A stretch of 14,105 bases of DNA from Chloroflexota bacterium (GTDB taxonomy: Bacteria > Chloroflexota > Dehalococcoidia > Tepidiformales > Tepidiformaceae), in contig JAKALX010000047.1 of assembly GCA_021823905.1 (NCBI GenBank), positions 1-14,105 on the forward strand. The letters are read 5' to 3'. Numbering within the stretch: the stretch's first letter is position 1; every line of letters begins with the position of its first letter. Below are positions 1 to 6,275 of the stretch, piece after piece. Below the pieces are notes generated by a model. The model did not search any database and was not told the origin of the DNA. It saw nothing but the letters and a program-made list of their open reading frames with translations. A program made the translations under genes and the position numbers.

Positions 1-339
1 CGAGCCGTCGGACTCGTGCGGATGGAGCGGTGTTCGCTTGGCCTCGTCGCCAAACGCGCCCTCGTAGTCGAAGCCCCAGGCTTCGCCGTAGTCCTTGAGC
101 GACGGGAAGGTGCCGGCGACGGGTTTCCCGTTGGCGTAGCCACCTCCGTGCGTGAAGACGTCTCGCGGCGTGCCCCGGCCGGGCATCGTATTGACGACGT
201 TCCACCACATGGCATCCATGCCGTCGCCGGTCGTCCAGAGCGTCTTGCAGGCGAGGCTGCACGACTGGCAGCCGAGGCACTTGTTCAGGTCGAAGACCAT
301 CGCCAGCTGGCGGGCGCTGTGTCCGTTTTTCGCGCTCAT
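1..339 (-). CDS. Class II DMSO-reductase-family iron-sulfur (beta) subunit, C-terminus cut by window edge
   Basis: Electron-transfer subunit expected to carry several [Fe-S] clusters between the molybdenum subunit and the haem subunit or an acceptor. Only the first 113 residues lie in the window. They begin MSAKNGHSARQLAMVFDLNK, then the first cluster motif with C21, C24, C27 and C31 (CxxCxxCxxxC). This is followed by KTLWTTGDGMDAMWWN and TMPGRGTPRD, a segment typical of NarH, EbdB and DdhB-like subunits. There is no signal peptide; partners of this type normally stay with, or are carried by, the alpha subunit. The ATG overlaps the TGA of the gamma gene (ATGA, 336-339), so translation is probably coupled. 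The remaining cluster motifs and any chaperone gene lie beyond position 1. Family assignment is firm; the substrate of the complex is unknown. Confidence 0.88.
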   Translation of the reverse strand, partial: MSAKNGHSARQLAMVFDLNKCLGCQSCSLACKTLWTTGDGMDAMWWNVVNTMPGRGTPRDVFTHGGGYANGKPVAGTFPSLKDYGEAWGFDYEGAFGDEAKRTPLHPHESDGS

Positions 340-1001
340 CGTGCTGCCCCTCGCCCGGCGCCTGGAATTTCGAGTTGGAGCCAGGCGGGCGAATACGCGG
401 CGAGCCCGCCGCGCTCTTCCCCTGACCCTCTCCAGACCGCGAAGGCGACCGGGATGTTGCTGCCAGCGGATGCCTCGAGTCCCGCCTGGCCGAGCGGATG
501 CTTGAAGACGACCGCCCAGCTCCCGGACGCCCATTCGCCCGAGGCGGAAAGGGCGTGCGTCTTCCGCCGGCTGACCGTGCCGGCCCCCGTGGCGTCTCCA
601 ACAAACGGAAGCTCCGTTCCCGCCCGCCAGTACCAGCTGACGACGGGCTCGCCGGCCGTTCCCATCGTTTCGAGTGGCGCGCTCTTCCCGTTCGCGGGGA
701 ACAGCGCACCGCAGGCGTCGGCGAAGACGTTGTTGTCGGTAATCGCGAACCGTGGCGACTCCGACTTCCATTCCACGCGGAGGAGGAGCGTGTCGCCGGC
801 GGTGGCGGCGCTGATTCGGGCGGAGGGCGTGGTTCCGTAGGGCCGGTCCTTCCACGCTGCCTGCACGTACGCCGAAGGCTGAGCCTCGAGCGGCGCCGGC
901 CCGAGGCTAATCTCGACGGGCTCGGGCCAGCCCGCCGACCACGGCGCCAGGGCTCTGGCCTGGCCTTCCGTGAGTGACGCTGCCGCGATCGTCGCCGTCA
1001 T
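336..1001 (-). CDS. Haem-b-type gamma subunit of the molybdoenzyme (ethylbenzene-dehydrogenase-related domain)
   Basis: A 221-residue protein resembling the haem-binding gamma subunits of ethylbenzene, dimethylsulfide and related dehydrogenases (EB_dh-like domain). That domain holds one haem b and passes electrons on. Recognisable parts are a beta-rich stretch LLLRVEWKSESPRFAITDNN (72-91), FADACGALFP (93-102), ETMG with M113 as candidate haem ligand, PVVSWYWRAG (119-128), and the C-terminal IPVAFAVWRGSGEERGG (183-199). The known relatives use Met and Lys axial ligands. The Lys I would expect in the segment after ER near the C-terminus appears to be Ala201 here. No Sec or Tat signal is visible at the N-terminus, although periplasmic homologues have one. 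The start ATG overlaps the alpha stop (ATGA, 998-1001) and the stop overlaps the beta start. The gene sits between alpha and beta, an uncommon order. The open frame continues upstream inside alpha, but that part is out-of-frame shadow. Confidence 0.8.
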   Translation of the reverse strand: MTATIAAASLTEGQARALAPWSAGWPEPVEISLGPAPLEAQPSAYVQAAWKDRPYGTTPSARISAATAGDTLLLRVEWKSESPRFAITDNNVFADACGALFPANGKSAPLETMGTAGEPVVSWYWRAGTELPFVGDATGAGTVSRRKTHALSASGEWASGSWAVVFKHPLGQAGLEASAGSNIPVAFAVWRGSGEERGGLAAYSPAWLQLEIPGAGRGAAR

Positions 1002-3883
1002 GCATGCACCCCCGCGCGGACGATGTCGACAGCCGCCTCCTTGGGAACGTGGTTCATCGTGTACGACGCCATCCGGTAATGGAGCTGCCCGTAGTTCCCG
1101 ACCATGTTGGTTGGCTTGATCGGGCTCGAAACGGTGTCGTTCTGGGTGGCCCCGTCCTTGAACTGGTAGCCTTCCCAGGCGTGGTAGACGATGACCTCGC
1201 CCGGCTGCACCGCTGGCGACACCTTGGCGAGCACCTCGAAGCCTCCAATGTCGTTGAAGACCCGGATCCGGTCGTTGTCCTTGATGCCGCGCTTCGCGGC
1301 GTCCGCTTGCGCGATGTAGCCGACCGGCTCGCCGCGCTGCAGGCGCAGGAGCTGCTCGTTGGCCCGCCAGATCGAGTGCATGCTCCAGCGGGTGTGGCCA
1401 CCGGTCAGGCGGAGCGGGTACTCGCCCCCGGCGTGCATCAGCTCTTTGTGGATCAGGAGCTGCTCGTCGGTCTCCAGGAACCACTCATGATCGATGTAGA
1501 ACTGCTGCCGGCCCGTGAGCGTCGGCCAGGGGTTCTTGCGGTTCACGAACCAGCCGCATGAGTTCATCGGCTCGTCTTCGGTGTAGTCGCTGTAGACGGA
1601 GTTGAACATGACCGCGAGCGCGGACGGCTGGACCGCCTTGATCTTGACCATGCCCTTCTCGACGGCCTTCGCCCATCCGCCTTCGCCGAGGCCGCTGTTC
1701 CGGGTGATGGCCGAGTACTGGAGGATGAAGTCGAGGGCACGCTCCTCGCCGCGTTCGCCCTCGGTGTAGGCGCCGTCCGCGGACATCTCGTCGTAGAGGT
1801 TCGCCAGGTCGTGGACGATCCCGCGCGAGTCGGTGTAGGGCTGCACGCCACATGCCCGGGCGCGCTCCTGGATGGCCTTCGCCAGCAGGAAGGCGACATC
1901 CCACTCGTGCTTGGATTCATAGAGGGGCGGAACCGCCCGGTCGCCAACGACGACGAAGGGAATGTATGAGCTGGTGTACTTGATCCCCGGCTTTTCGTAG
2001 TAGCCACACGCGGGCAGGACATAATCCGACCACATGCCGGACGTGGACATGCGGAAGTCCAGCGTGACGATGGTGTCGAGGTTCGCCCAGAGACCATCGC
2101 GGATGACCTTCGGGTTCGGCCAGCGCCGCAGGGGGTTCGGGCCGGAGTAGTAGAGGAACTTCGGGTGTTTCGGCGGTTTCGGATTGACCGGCTGCCAGCC
2201 AAGGTCGAGCGCCTCGCGAACATACTCGCGAGCCGGTCTTGGCAGGGTGGGATCGTTGTAGGCGTCCCGCGAAGACACTTCGGCCCATTTTTCGTCGTGG
2301 GCGTAGAGCCACGGTATCAATGGCGCGGCATTGCCACGGCGGCCCGCCTCGAAGGTCATCTTCGAGAGCTCCTGGACGCCGACCCGGTCAACCGGCAGCT
2401 CCGGCACGGGGTCGGTGTGCAGGCGGATGCTGGGTGCGGTCAACCCACCGCCAGTCAGGGCGCCGTTCGGGGGTGGCCACCAGGTCGAGACCTTAATCCC
2501 CGAACCCGGCTTGCCGCCGGAATTCCCGGTCAGCGCGCAGAGATAGGCCATCCCGCGCTGATAGAGGTCGGAATGGTAGTGCTTGCAGGCGCCCCACGAC
2601 GCGTAGATCATCGCCGACTTCGCGGCGGCGAACTCGCGCGCCACCCGTTCGATGTTCGCGGCTGGCACGCCCGTCACGGCCGCCGCCTTCTCGATCGGGA
2701 ACTTGCGCACGCGGGCCTTCAGGTGCTCGAAGACCGTCCGCACGCGCACGCGGCTCCCGTCCTTGAGCGTGATCCTGTGGTGGCCTTCGATGCGCGGGTC
2801 GAGGTTCGGCCCCAGTGCAATCGTCGAACGCCGCGAGCCCCAACTGCCGGGCGGCGTCGCCTTGCTGTTCGTCAGGTCATTCCAGACGTAGAAGACGCTG
2901 TCGGAGCCGCCCTCCACCACATCGCTCTCGCGCAGGAAGCGGCCGTTGTCGTCGCGCACGAGGAACGGGAGATCCGTCTGCTCCTTGATGTATTCCTCGT
3001 CGTACAGCCGCTCGTTGATGATCACGCCGACGAGGCCGAGAGCAAGCGCCGCGTCGGTGCCGAACTTCACGTTCAGCCAGCGGTCGGCGTGCATCGTCGA
3101 GGCGTTGAAGTCCGGTGCGATCGAAACGACTTTCGCCCCCCGGTAGCGCGCCTCGTAGAGGAAATGCGCCTCGGGAACCTTCGTGTAGGAGGGGTTGCCA
3201 ATCCACATCAGGATATAGTCCGAAAGGAACCAGTCGTCGGCGGTTCCCTCCGACATGTAGAGGCCCCACGTCTGGATCAGGCCAACCGGGAGGTCTCCTA
3301 CGCCGGCGTAGGAGTCGATGGTGGTCGATCCGACGCCCATGTTGAACAGGTGACCCTCCATCGGCGAGCCGATGCCGAAGTCGAGGTTGGTGGTCCCGTT
3401 GTCGTAGATCACGCAGTCCGAGCCATGCTCGGTCACGGTGTCGAGGAGCTTGTCGGCGATCTCGGTGAGCGCCTGGTCCCAGGAGAGGCGCTGCCACTTG
3501 CCGTCGCCGCGCGCTCCCGCCCGCTTCATCGGGTATTTGATGCGCGTGGGGTCGTACATAACCGAGCTGTAGACACAGCCCATGGGGCAGCCACGGGGGT
3601 TGTAGTCGGGGACGTTCTTGAACGCCTGGTCGTAGGTCGCGTTCTGCTCTTCGCGCCAGATGACCCCGTCCTTCACGTACGCGTCGATCGAGCAGGCCGA
3701 GATGCAGTTCACGCGCGTGTGCGTGACCTTGACCACCCGGTCCCAGGTCCACTTGTCGCGGTAGACGTCCTCCCAGCCGCGGTACTCATAAGGCTGGGAA
3801 AGGAGTTCCTGGAGGTGTGCTCCGGCTTCAAGGGGGGCAAGACGCCTGAGCACACGTTCCCGTGGGGCCTGCGTCACGGTCAT
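998..3883 (-). CDS. Molybdopterin oxidoreductase, class II DMSO-reductase-family catalytic (alpha) subunit
   Basis: A 961-residue catalytic subunit expected to bind bis-MGD molybdenum and one N-terminal [4Fe-4S] cluster. Seen in order: cluster motif H55, C60, C64, C99 (the 34-residue gap from C64 to C99 matches NarG); GVGDLPVG with D197, the probable aspartate ligand of molybdenum in class II enzymes; WIGNPSYTKVPEAHF (227-241) and RGAKVVSIAPDF (248-259), NarG/EbdA-like pterin-domain sequence; and a C-terminal dinucleotide-binding domain starting near 828 with HTRWSMHSIWRAN and later SSPIKPTNMVGNYG. Family members hydroxylate hydrocarbons or steroid side chains with water, oxidise dimethylsulfide, or reduce nitrate, chlorate or selenate; sequence alone does not choose. 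Overall flavour is closest to ethylbenzene / steroid C25 dehydrogenase. The N-terminus has an RR but no twin-arginine consensus and no hydrophobic stretch, so no Tat export is predicted. The start ATG has GGAGG 9 bases upstream. First subunit of an ATGA-coupled set. Confidence 0.9.
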   Translation of the reverse strand: MTVTQAPRERVLRRLAPLEAGAHLQELLSQPYEYRGWEDVYRDKWTWDRVVKVTHTRVNCISACSIDAYVKDGVIWREEQNATYDQAFKNVPDYNPRGCPMGCVYSSVMYDPTRIKYPMKRAGARGDGKWQRLSWDQALTEIADKLLDTVTEHGSDCVIYDNGTTNLDFGIGSPMEGHLFNMGVGSTTIDSYAGVGDLPVGLIQTWGLYMSEGTADDWFLSDYILMWIGNPSYTKVPEAHFLYEARYRGAKVVSIAPDFNASTMHADRWLNVKFGTDAALALGLVGVIINERLYDEEYIKEQTDLPFLVRDDNGRFLRESDVVEGGSDSVFYVWNDLTNSKATPPGSWGSRRSTIALGPNLDPRIEGHHRITLKDGSRVRVRTVFEHLKARVRKFPIEKAAAVTGVPAANIERVAREFAAAKSAMIYASWGACKHYHSDLYQRGMAYLCALTGNSGGKPGSGIKVSTWWPPPNGALTGGGLTAPSIRLHTDPVPELPVDRVGVQELSKMTFEAGRRGNAAPLIPWLYAHDEKWAEVSSRDAYNDPTLPRPAREYVREALDLGWQPVNPKPPKHPKFLYYSGPNPLRRWPNPKVIRDGLWANLDTIVTLDFRMSTSGMWSDYVLPACGYYEKPGIKYTSSYIPFVVVGDRAVPPLYESKHEWDVAFLLAKAIQERARACGVQPYTDSRGIVHDLANLYDEMSADGAYTEGERGEERALDFILQYSAITRNSGLGEGGWAKAVEKGMVKIKAVQPSALAVMFNSVYSDYTEDEPMNSCGWFVNRKNPWPTLTGRQQFYIDHEWFLETDEQLLIHKELMHAGGEYPLRLTGGHTRWSMHSIWRANEQLLRLQRGEPVGYIAQADAAKRGIKDNDRIRVFNDIGGFEVLAKVSPAVQPGEVIVYHAWEGYQFKDGATQNDTVSSPIKPTNMVGNYGQLHYRMASYTMNHVPKEAAVDIVRAGVHA

Positions 3884-3923
3884 GGCATTGAACCTCCGGG
3901 ACGCGCCTGCATGGCGGCCGCCC

Positions 3924-4076
3924 TCAGCCTGCCTTCTGGTTGGTGTCGTCGGCCCGCTTCGGCGCGGCGGAACGGCTCTTGGGAGTGGCTCTGGCCTTGC
4001 GAACGACCGGCTGCTCCTCGGTTTCTTCCTCGCCGCGGAGCTTGTCGAAATCGACCTTTATAGACGGGGCGAACAT
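3924..4076 (-). CDS. Small 50-residue charged protein of unknown function, leader gene of the molybdoenzyme operon
   Basis: Not recognised. The protein starts MFAPSIKVDFDKLRGEEETE and ends with a Lys/Arg/Ala/Pro/Ser-rich tail, so the N-terminal half is acidic and the C-terminal half basic. It has no hydrophobic segment, no cysteine and no signal peptide, and is probably largely disordered. The gene call rests on a textbook Shine-Dalgarno AGGAGG 7 bases before ATG (best in the left arm) and on its position: same strand, 40 bases upstream of the alpha subunit and first in the operon. A longer in-frame start exists 60 bases upstream but lacks such a site. It could be an accessory or assembly protein, a translated leader affecting expression, or a chance frame. 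I infer a real gene, with unknown role. Confidence 0.6.
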   Translation of the reverse strand: MFAPSIKVDFDKLRGEEETEEQPVVRKARATPKSRSAAPKRADDTNQKAG

Positions 4077-4083
4077 GCGCTTC

Positions 4084-4089
4084 CCTCCT
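4084..4089 (-). promoter_or_regulatory. Shine-Dalgarno site of the small leader gene
   Basis: AGGAGG on the minus strand, 7 bases before the ATG at 4076. It decides the start of the 50-residue protein against the longer in-frame alternative. Confidence 0.65.
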
Positions 4090-4226
4090 TCGCCTCTTGT
4101 CCGCACACGTCGCGGACTGCGGGAACCGTAGCGCAAGGCCGCTCCCTACAACCCATGATCTCCGTCATATGTACAAAAGGGGCCCCGTGTCCACGCTACG
4201 CGGGCAGCGGCGAAGCAGAGCCAGCC

Positions 4227-4232
4227 AGGGGA
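4227..4232 (+). promoter_or_regulatory. Shine-Dalgarno site fixing the GTG start of the acyl-CoA dehydrogenase
   Basis: AGGGGA lies 5 bases before GTG 4238. The upstream in-frame ATG at 4169 lacks a comparable site and would add 23 residues unlike the family N-terminus. Confidence 0.6.
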
Positions 4233-4237
4233 TAACT

Positions 4238-5434
4238 GTGGACATTGAAGTACAACTGACCGACCAGGAACGCCAGATCCGCGATACCGCGCACCGTTTT
4301 GCGGCCGAGGTCATGCGCCCGGCGGGCGTCGCGCTCGATAAGCTGCACGACCCCGCGGACGTGATCGCCAAGAACTCGATCCTCTGGGACGTGTTCAAGA
4401 AGCATCGCGAAACCGGTCTCGCGGACATGGAAGAGGCGACCGCCGAGCTTTCCCTGCTCGAGCGGGCGCGCATCCGCGCCCTCGTCAGCGAAGAGATGGG
4501 CTGGGGCGATTCCGGCCTCGCCATCAGCCTCGGCGTGGCGAATTTCCACAAGACGTTCGCGATGATGTCCGGGCGGCCGGCTCTCATCGACCGCTGGATC
4601 AAGAACGGCCAGGGCGAGATCGGCTGCTGGGCGGTGACCGAGCCCGACCACGGCAGCGACTCCCTCACCTTCACGGAGCCGCACTTTTCCGACCCCAAGA
4701 TCCGGGCCAACTGCATCGCGCGACGCGACGGCGACGACTACGTCATCAACGGTCAGAAGTCCGGCTGGGTCTCCAACGGCACGATCGCGACGGTGGCCGC
4801 GCTCTTCTGCACGATCGAGCCCGAGAAGGGCTTCCGCGGGGGCGGCGTCGCCGTCGTTCCGCTCACCCTCCCCGGGGTGACGAAGGGCAAGCCGACCAAC
4901 AAGCTCGGCCAGCGTGCGCTCAACCAGGGCGAGATCTTCTTCGACGAAGTGCGCATCCCGGCCGAGAACATGGTGGTGGGTTCCGACGCCTACGCGGCGA
5001 TCGTCGAGGCCATCCTCACCGGCGCCAACGCGAGCATGGGCCAGATCTTCGTTGGTGTCGGGCGCGCCGCCTACGAGATGGCGCTTGACTACGCGAAGAC
5101 GCGCGTCCAGGGCGGCGTTCCGATCATCCAGCACCAGGCGGTCAGGACGCGGCTCTTCCGCATGTTCACCCGGGTCGAGGCCGCGCGTTCGCTGGCCCGC
5201 CGCGTCGCCTACTACAACGCGACGAACCCGCCCCTCATCCAGTACTCGATCGCCTCGAAAACGTTCTGCACCGACGCCGCTTTCTGGGCGGCCAACGAAG
5301 CGCTCCAGCTCTTCGGCGGCAACGGTCAGACGCGGGACTTCCCCATCGAGAAGATCATGCGCGACGCGCGCGCGTCGCAGATCGAAGACGGCTGCAACGA
5401 GATCCTCGAGATCGTTGGCGCCGCGAGACTCTAA
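4238..5434 (+). CDS. Acyl-CoA dehydrogenase family flavoprotein
   Basis: A 398-residue FAD enzyme of the acyl-CoA dehydrogenase family, which oxidises an acyl-CoA at C2-C3 and passes electrons to ETF. Visible landmarks: N-terminal helical domain starting LTDQERQIRDTAHRFAAE (7-24); FAD/substrate loop CWAVTEPDHGSDS (130-142); INGQKSGWVSNG (170-181); LGQRALNQGEIFFDEVRIP (223-241); and the C-terminal ALQLFGGNGQTRDFPIEKIM (355-374). At the end, QIEDGCNEI (381-389) aligns with the usual QIYEGTNEI. This puts Asp384 where the catalytic Glu normally stands, with Glu383 just before it. I find no Glu at the alternative helix position used by isovaleryl-CoA dehydrogenase. GTG was chosen for its ribosome site and because the family N-terminus begins there. 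First gene of the plus-strand CoA operon, followed after 30 bases by the nitroreductase. Substrate unknown; an Asp base hints at a cyclic or otherwise unusual acyl-CoA. Confidence 0.88.
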   Translation: MDIEVQLTDQERQIRDTAHRFAAEVMRPAGVALDKLHDPADVIAKNSILWDVFKKHRETGLADMEEATAELSLLERARIRALVSEEMGWGDSGLAISLGVANFHKTFAMMSGRPALIDRWIKNGQGEIGCWAVTEPDHGSDSLTFTEPHFSDPKIRANCIARRDGDDYVINGQKSGWVSNGTIATVAALFCTIEPEKGFRGGGVAVVPLTLPGVTKGKPTNKLGQRALNQGEIFFDEVRIPAENMVVGSDAYAAIVEAILTGANASMGQIFVGVGRAAYEMALDYAKTRVQGGVPIIQHQAVRTRLFRMFTRVEAARSLARRVAYYNATNPPLIQYSIASKTFCTDAAFWAANEALQLFGGNGQTRDFPIEKIMRDARASQIEDGCNEILEIVGAARL

Positions 5435-5464
5435 GCCCCCCGACGGGCCACACCAGGAGACAGC

Positions 5465-6253
5465 GTGGAACTTCGAGAAGTCATCGGCCGGCGGCGTTCC
5501 GTTCGGTTCCTCCTTCCGCACCGTCCGGTCGAGCCGGAAAAGATCCAGCGCATGCTGGAGGCGGCCCGCATCGCCTCGCACTGGGGCAACGTCCAGAGCC
5601 TCCGGGCCGTGGTCGTCTTCCGCGACAGCGCTCCCCAGGAAGTGTTGGACGCCATCACCGCACCGATCGCCGGTTACCAGATCCGCCTGGCGCCCGTCGT
5701 CATCGTCTGGTACCTGGACACGGCCGCGGTCGACGAGCAGAACGACCGCCTGCGGGAGCTCCTGAACGCCGGCGCGCTCGGGTTTGGCGAAGGAAAGCGG
5801 GAGGCGCTGGAGAAGCAGATCATCCCGTTCTTCACGAACATCCTGCCGCTGCTGAAGCAGCCGGGCCTGAGCGAGGTGGACTGCGGCCAGGGCATCGCGC
5901 AGGCGACACTGATGGCGTTCGAGCAGGGCCTCGGCACCTGTTGCCTTGGCAGCGGGAATTCCGATAAGGTGCGGCAGAATCTTGGGCTTCCCGAGACCTG
6001 CCGCGTGCTGCTCCTCCAGACCGTCGGCTACCCCGCCGAAAGTCCCGAAGCCGGGGGCCAGCGGCCACGCCAGCCGTTCGAGAAGCTCTTCCACATGAAC
6101 GGCTACGGGACGCCGTTCCCACGTTCGCCCGAGGTCGTTGCTGAATTGCAGGCCGATCGGATGCTCCAGGATCCGGCTCCCCTCCCCTGGCGCGAGGCCG
6201 AACTCGACTACCTGAAGAACGCGCTCGGCATCAAGGGCCACGGGCTCGTTTAG
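5465..6253 (+). CDS. Nitroreductase-family FMN flavoprotein
   Basis: A 262-residue protein of the nitroreductase superfamily, FMN enzymes that reduce or dehydrogenate varied small molecules using NAD(P)H or other partners. Supporting features are the N-terminal FMN phosphate motif GRRRSVR (8-14), the segment EAARIASHWGNVQSLRAVVV (32-51), GIAQATLMAFEQGLGTCCLG (143-162), and the C-terminal GYPAESPE (188-195) followed by RPRQPFEKL. The GTG start has AGGAG 5 bases upstream. It is longer than a minimal nitroreductase (about 200), with extra residues roughly at 85-130 and a C-terminal tail from about 215. It sits between an acyl-CoA dehydrogenase and a thiolase with short gaps (30 and 22 bases), so it is almost certainly co-transcribed and probably acts on a pathway intermediate or recycles a flavin or ferredoxin electron carrier. 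The reaction cannot be named. Confidence 0.85.
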   Translation: MELREVIGRRRSVRFLLPHRPVEPEKIQRMLEAARIASHWGNVQSLRAVVVFRDSAPQEVLDAITAPIAGYQIRLAPVVIVWYLDTAAVDEQNDRLRELLNAGALGFGEGKREALEKQIIPFFTNILPLLKQPGLSEVDCGQGIAQATLMAFEQGLGTCCLGSGNSDKVRQNLGLPETCRVLLLQTVGYPAESPEAGGQRPRQPFEKLFHMNGYGTPFPRSPEVVAELQADRMLQDPAPLPWREAELDYLKNALGIKGHGLV

Positions 6254-6275
6254 CCCAACCCGGAAAGGCAATCGA

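Larger units (their letters stand above)
4077..4237. promoter_or_regulatory. Divergent intergenic region between the molybdoenzyme and CoA operons
   Basis: The 161 bases separate the starts of two divergent operons, so both promoters are expected here. On the minus strand TTGTAG (4151-4146) and TACGGT (4130-4125) are spaced 15 bases, a weak sigma-70-like candidate that would drive the molybdoenzyme operon. On the plus strand the stretch 4166-4178 is the most AT-rich part (CATATGTACAAAA) and may hold a -10 element. Small symmetric elements are present: ATGA-N6-TCAT (4154-4167), CATATG (4166-4171) and GGGGCCCC (4179-4186). Any of these could be operators, but all are short enough to be chance. 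No regulator gene is adjacent. Confidence 0.45.

Noticed and set aside
1002..1484. Upstream extension of the gamma-subunit frame
   Set aside because: It lies inside the alpha gene in another frame; the ATG at 1001 with the ATGA overlap is the natural start.
998..3883. Respiratory nitrate reductase NarG
   Set aside because: The core resembles NarG, but length (961 versus over 1200), a haem-type gamma subunit of EB_dh type, and no NarI or NarJ in view favour the ethylbenzene/steroid dehydrogenase side of class II. Selenate or chlorate reductase is not excluded.
2165..4063. Open frame of 632 codons on the plus strand opposite the alpha subunit
   Set aside because: Antisense shadow of the molybdopterin oxidoreductase; no recognisable domain.
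4097..4237. Longer N-terminus of the acyl-CoA dehydrogenase from an upstream ATG
   Set aside because: Upstream residues are basic and unlike the family, no good ribosome site precedes those ATGs, and they fall in the divergent promoter region.
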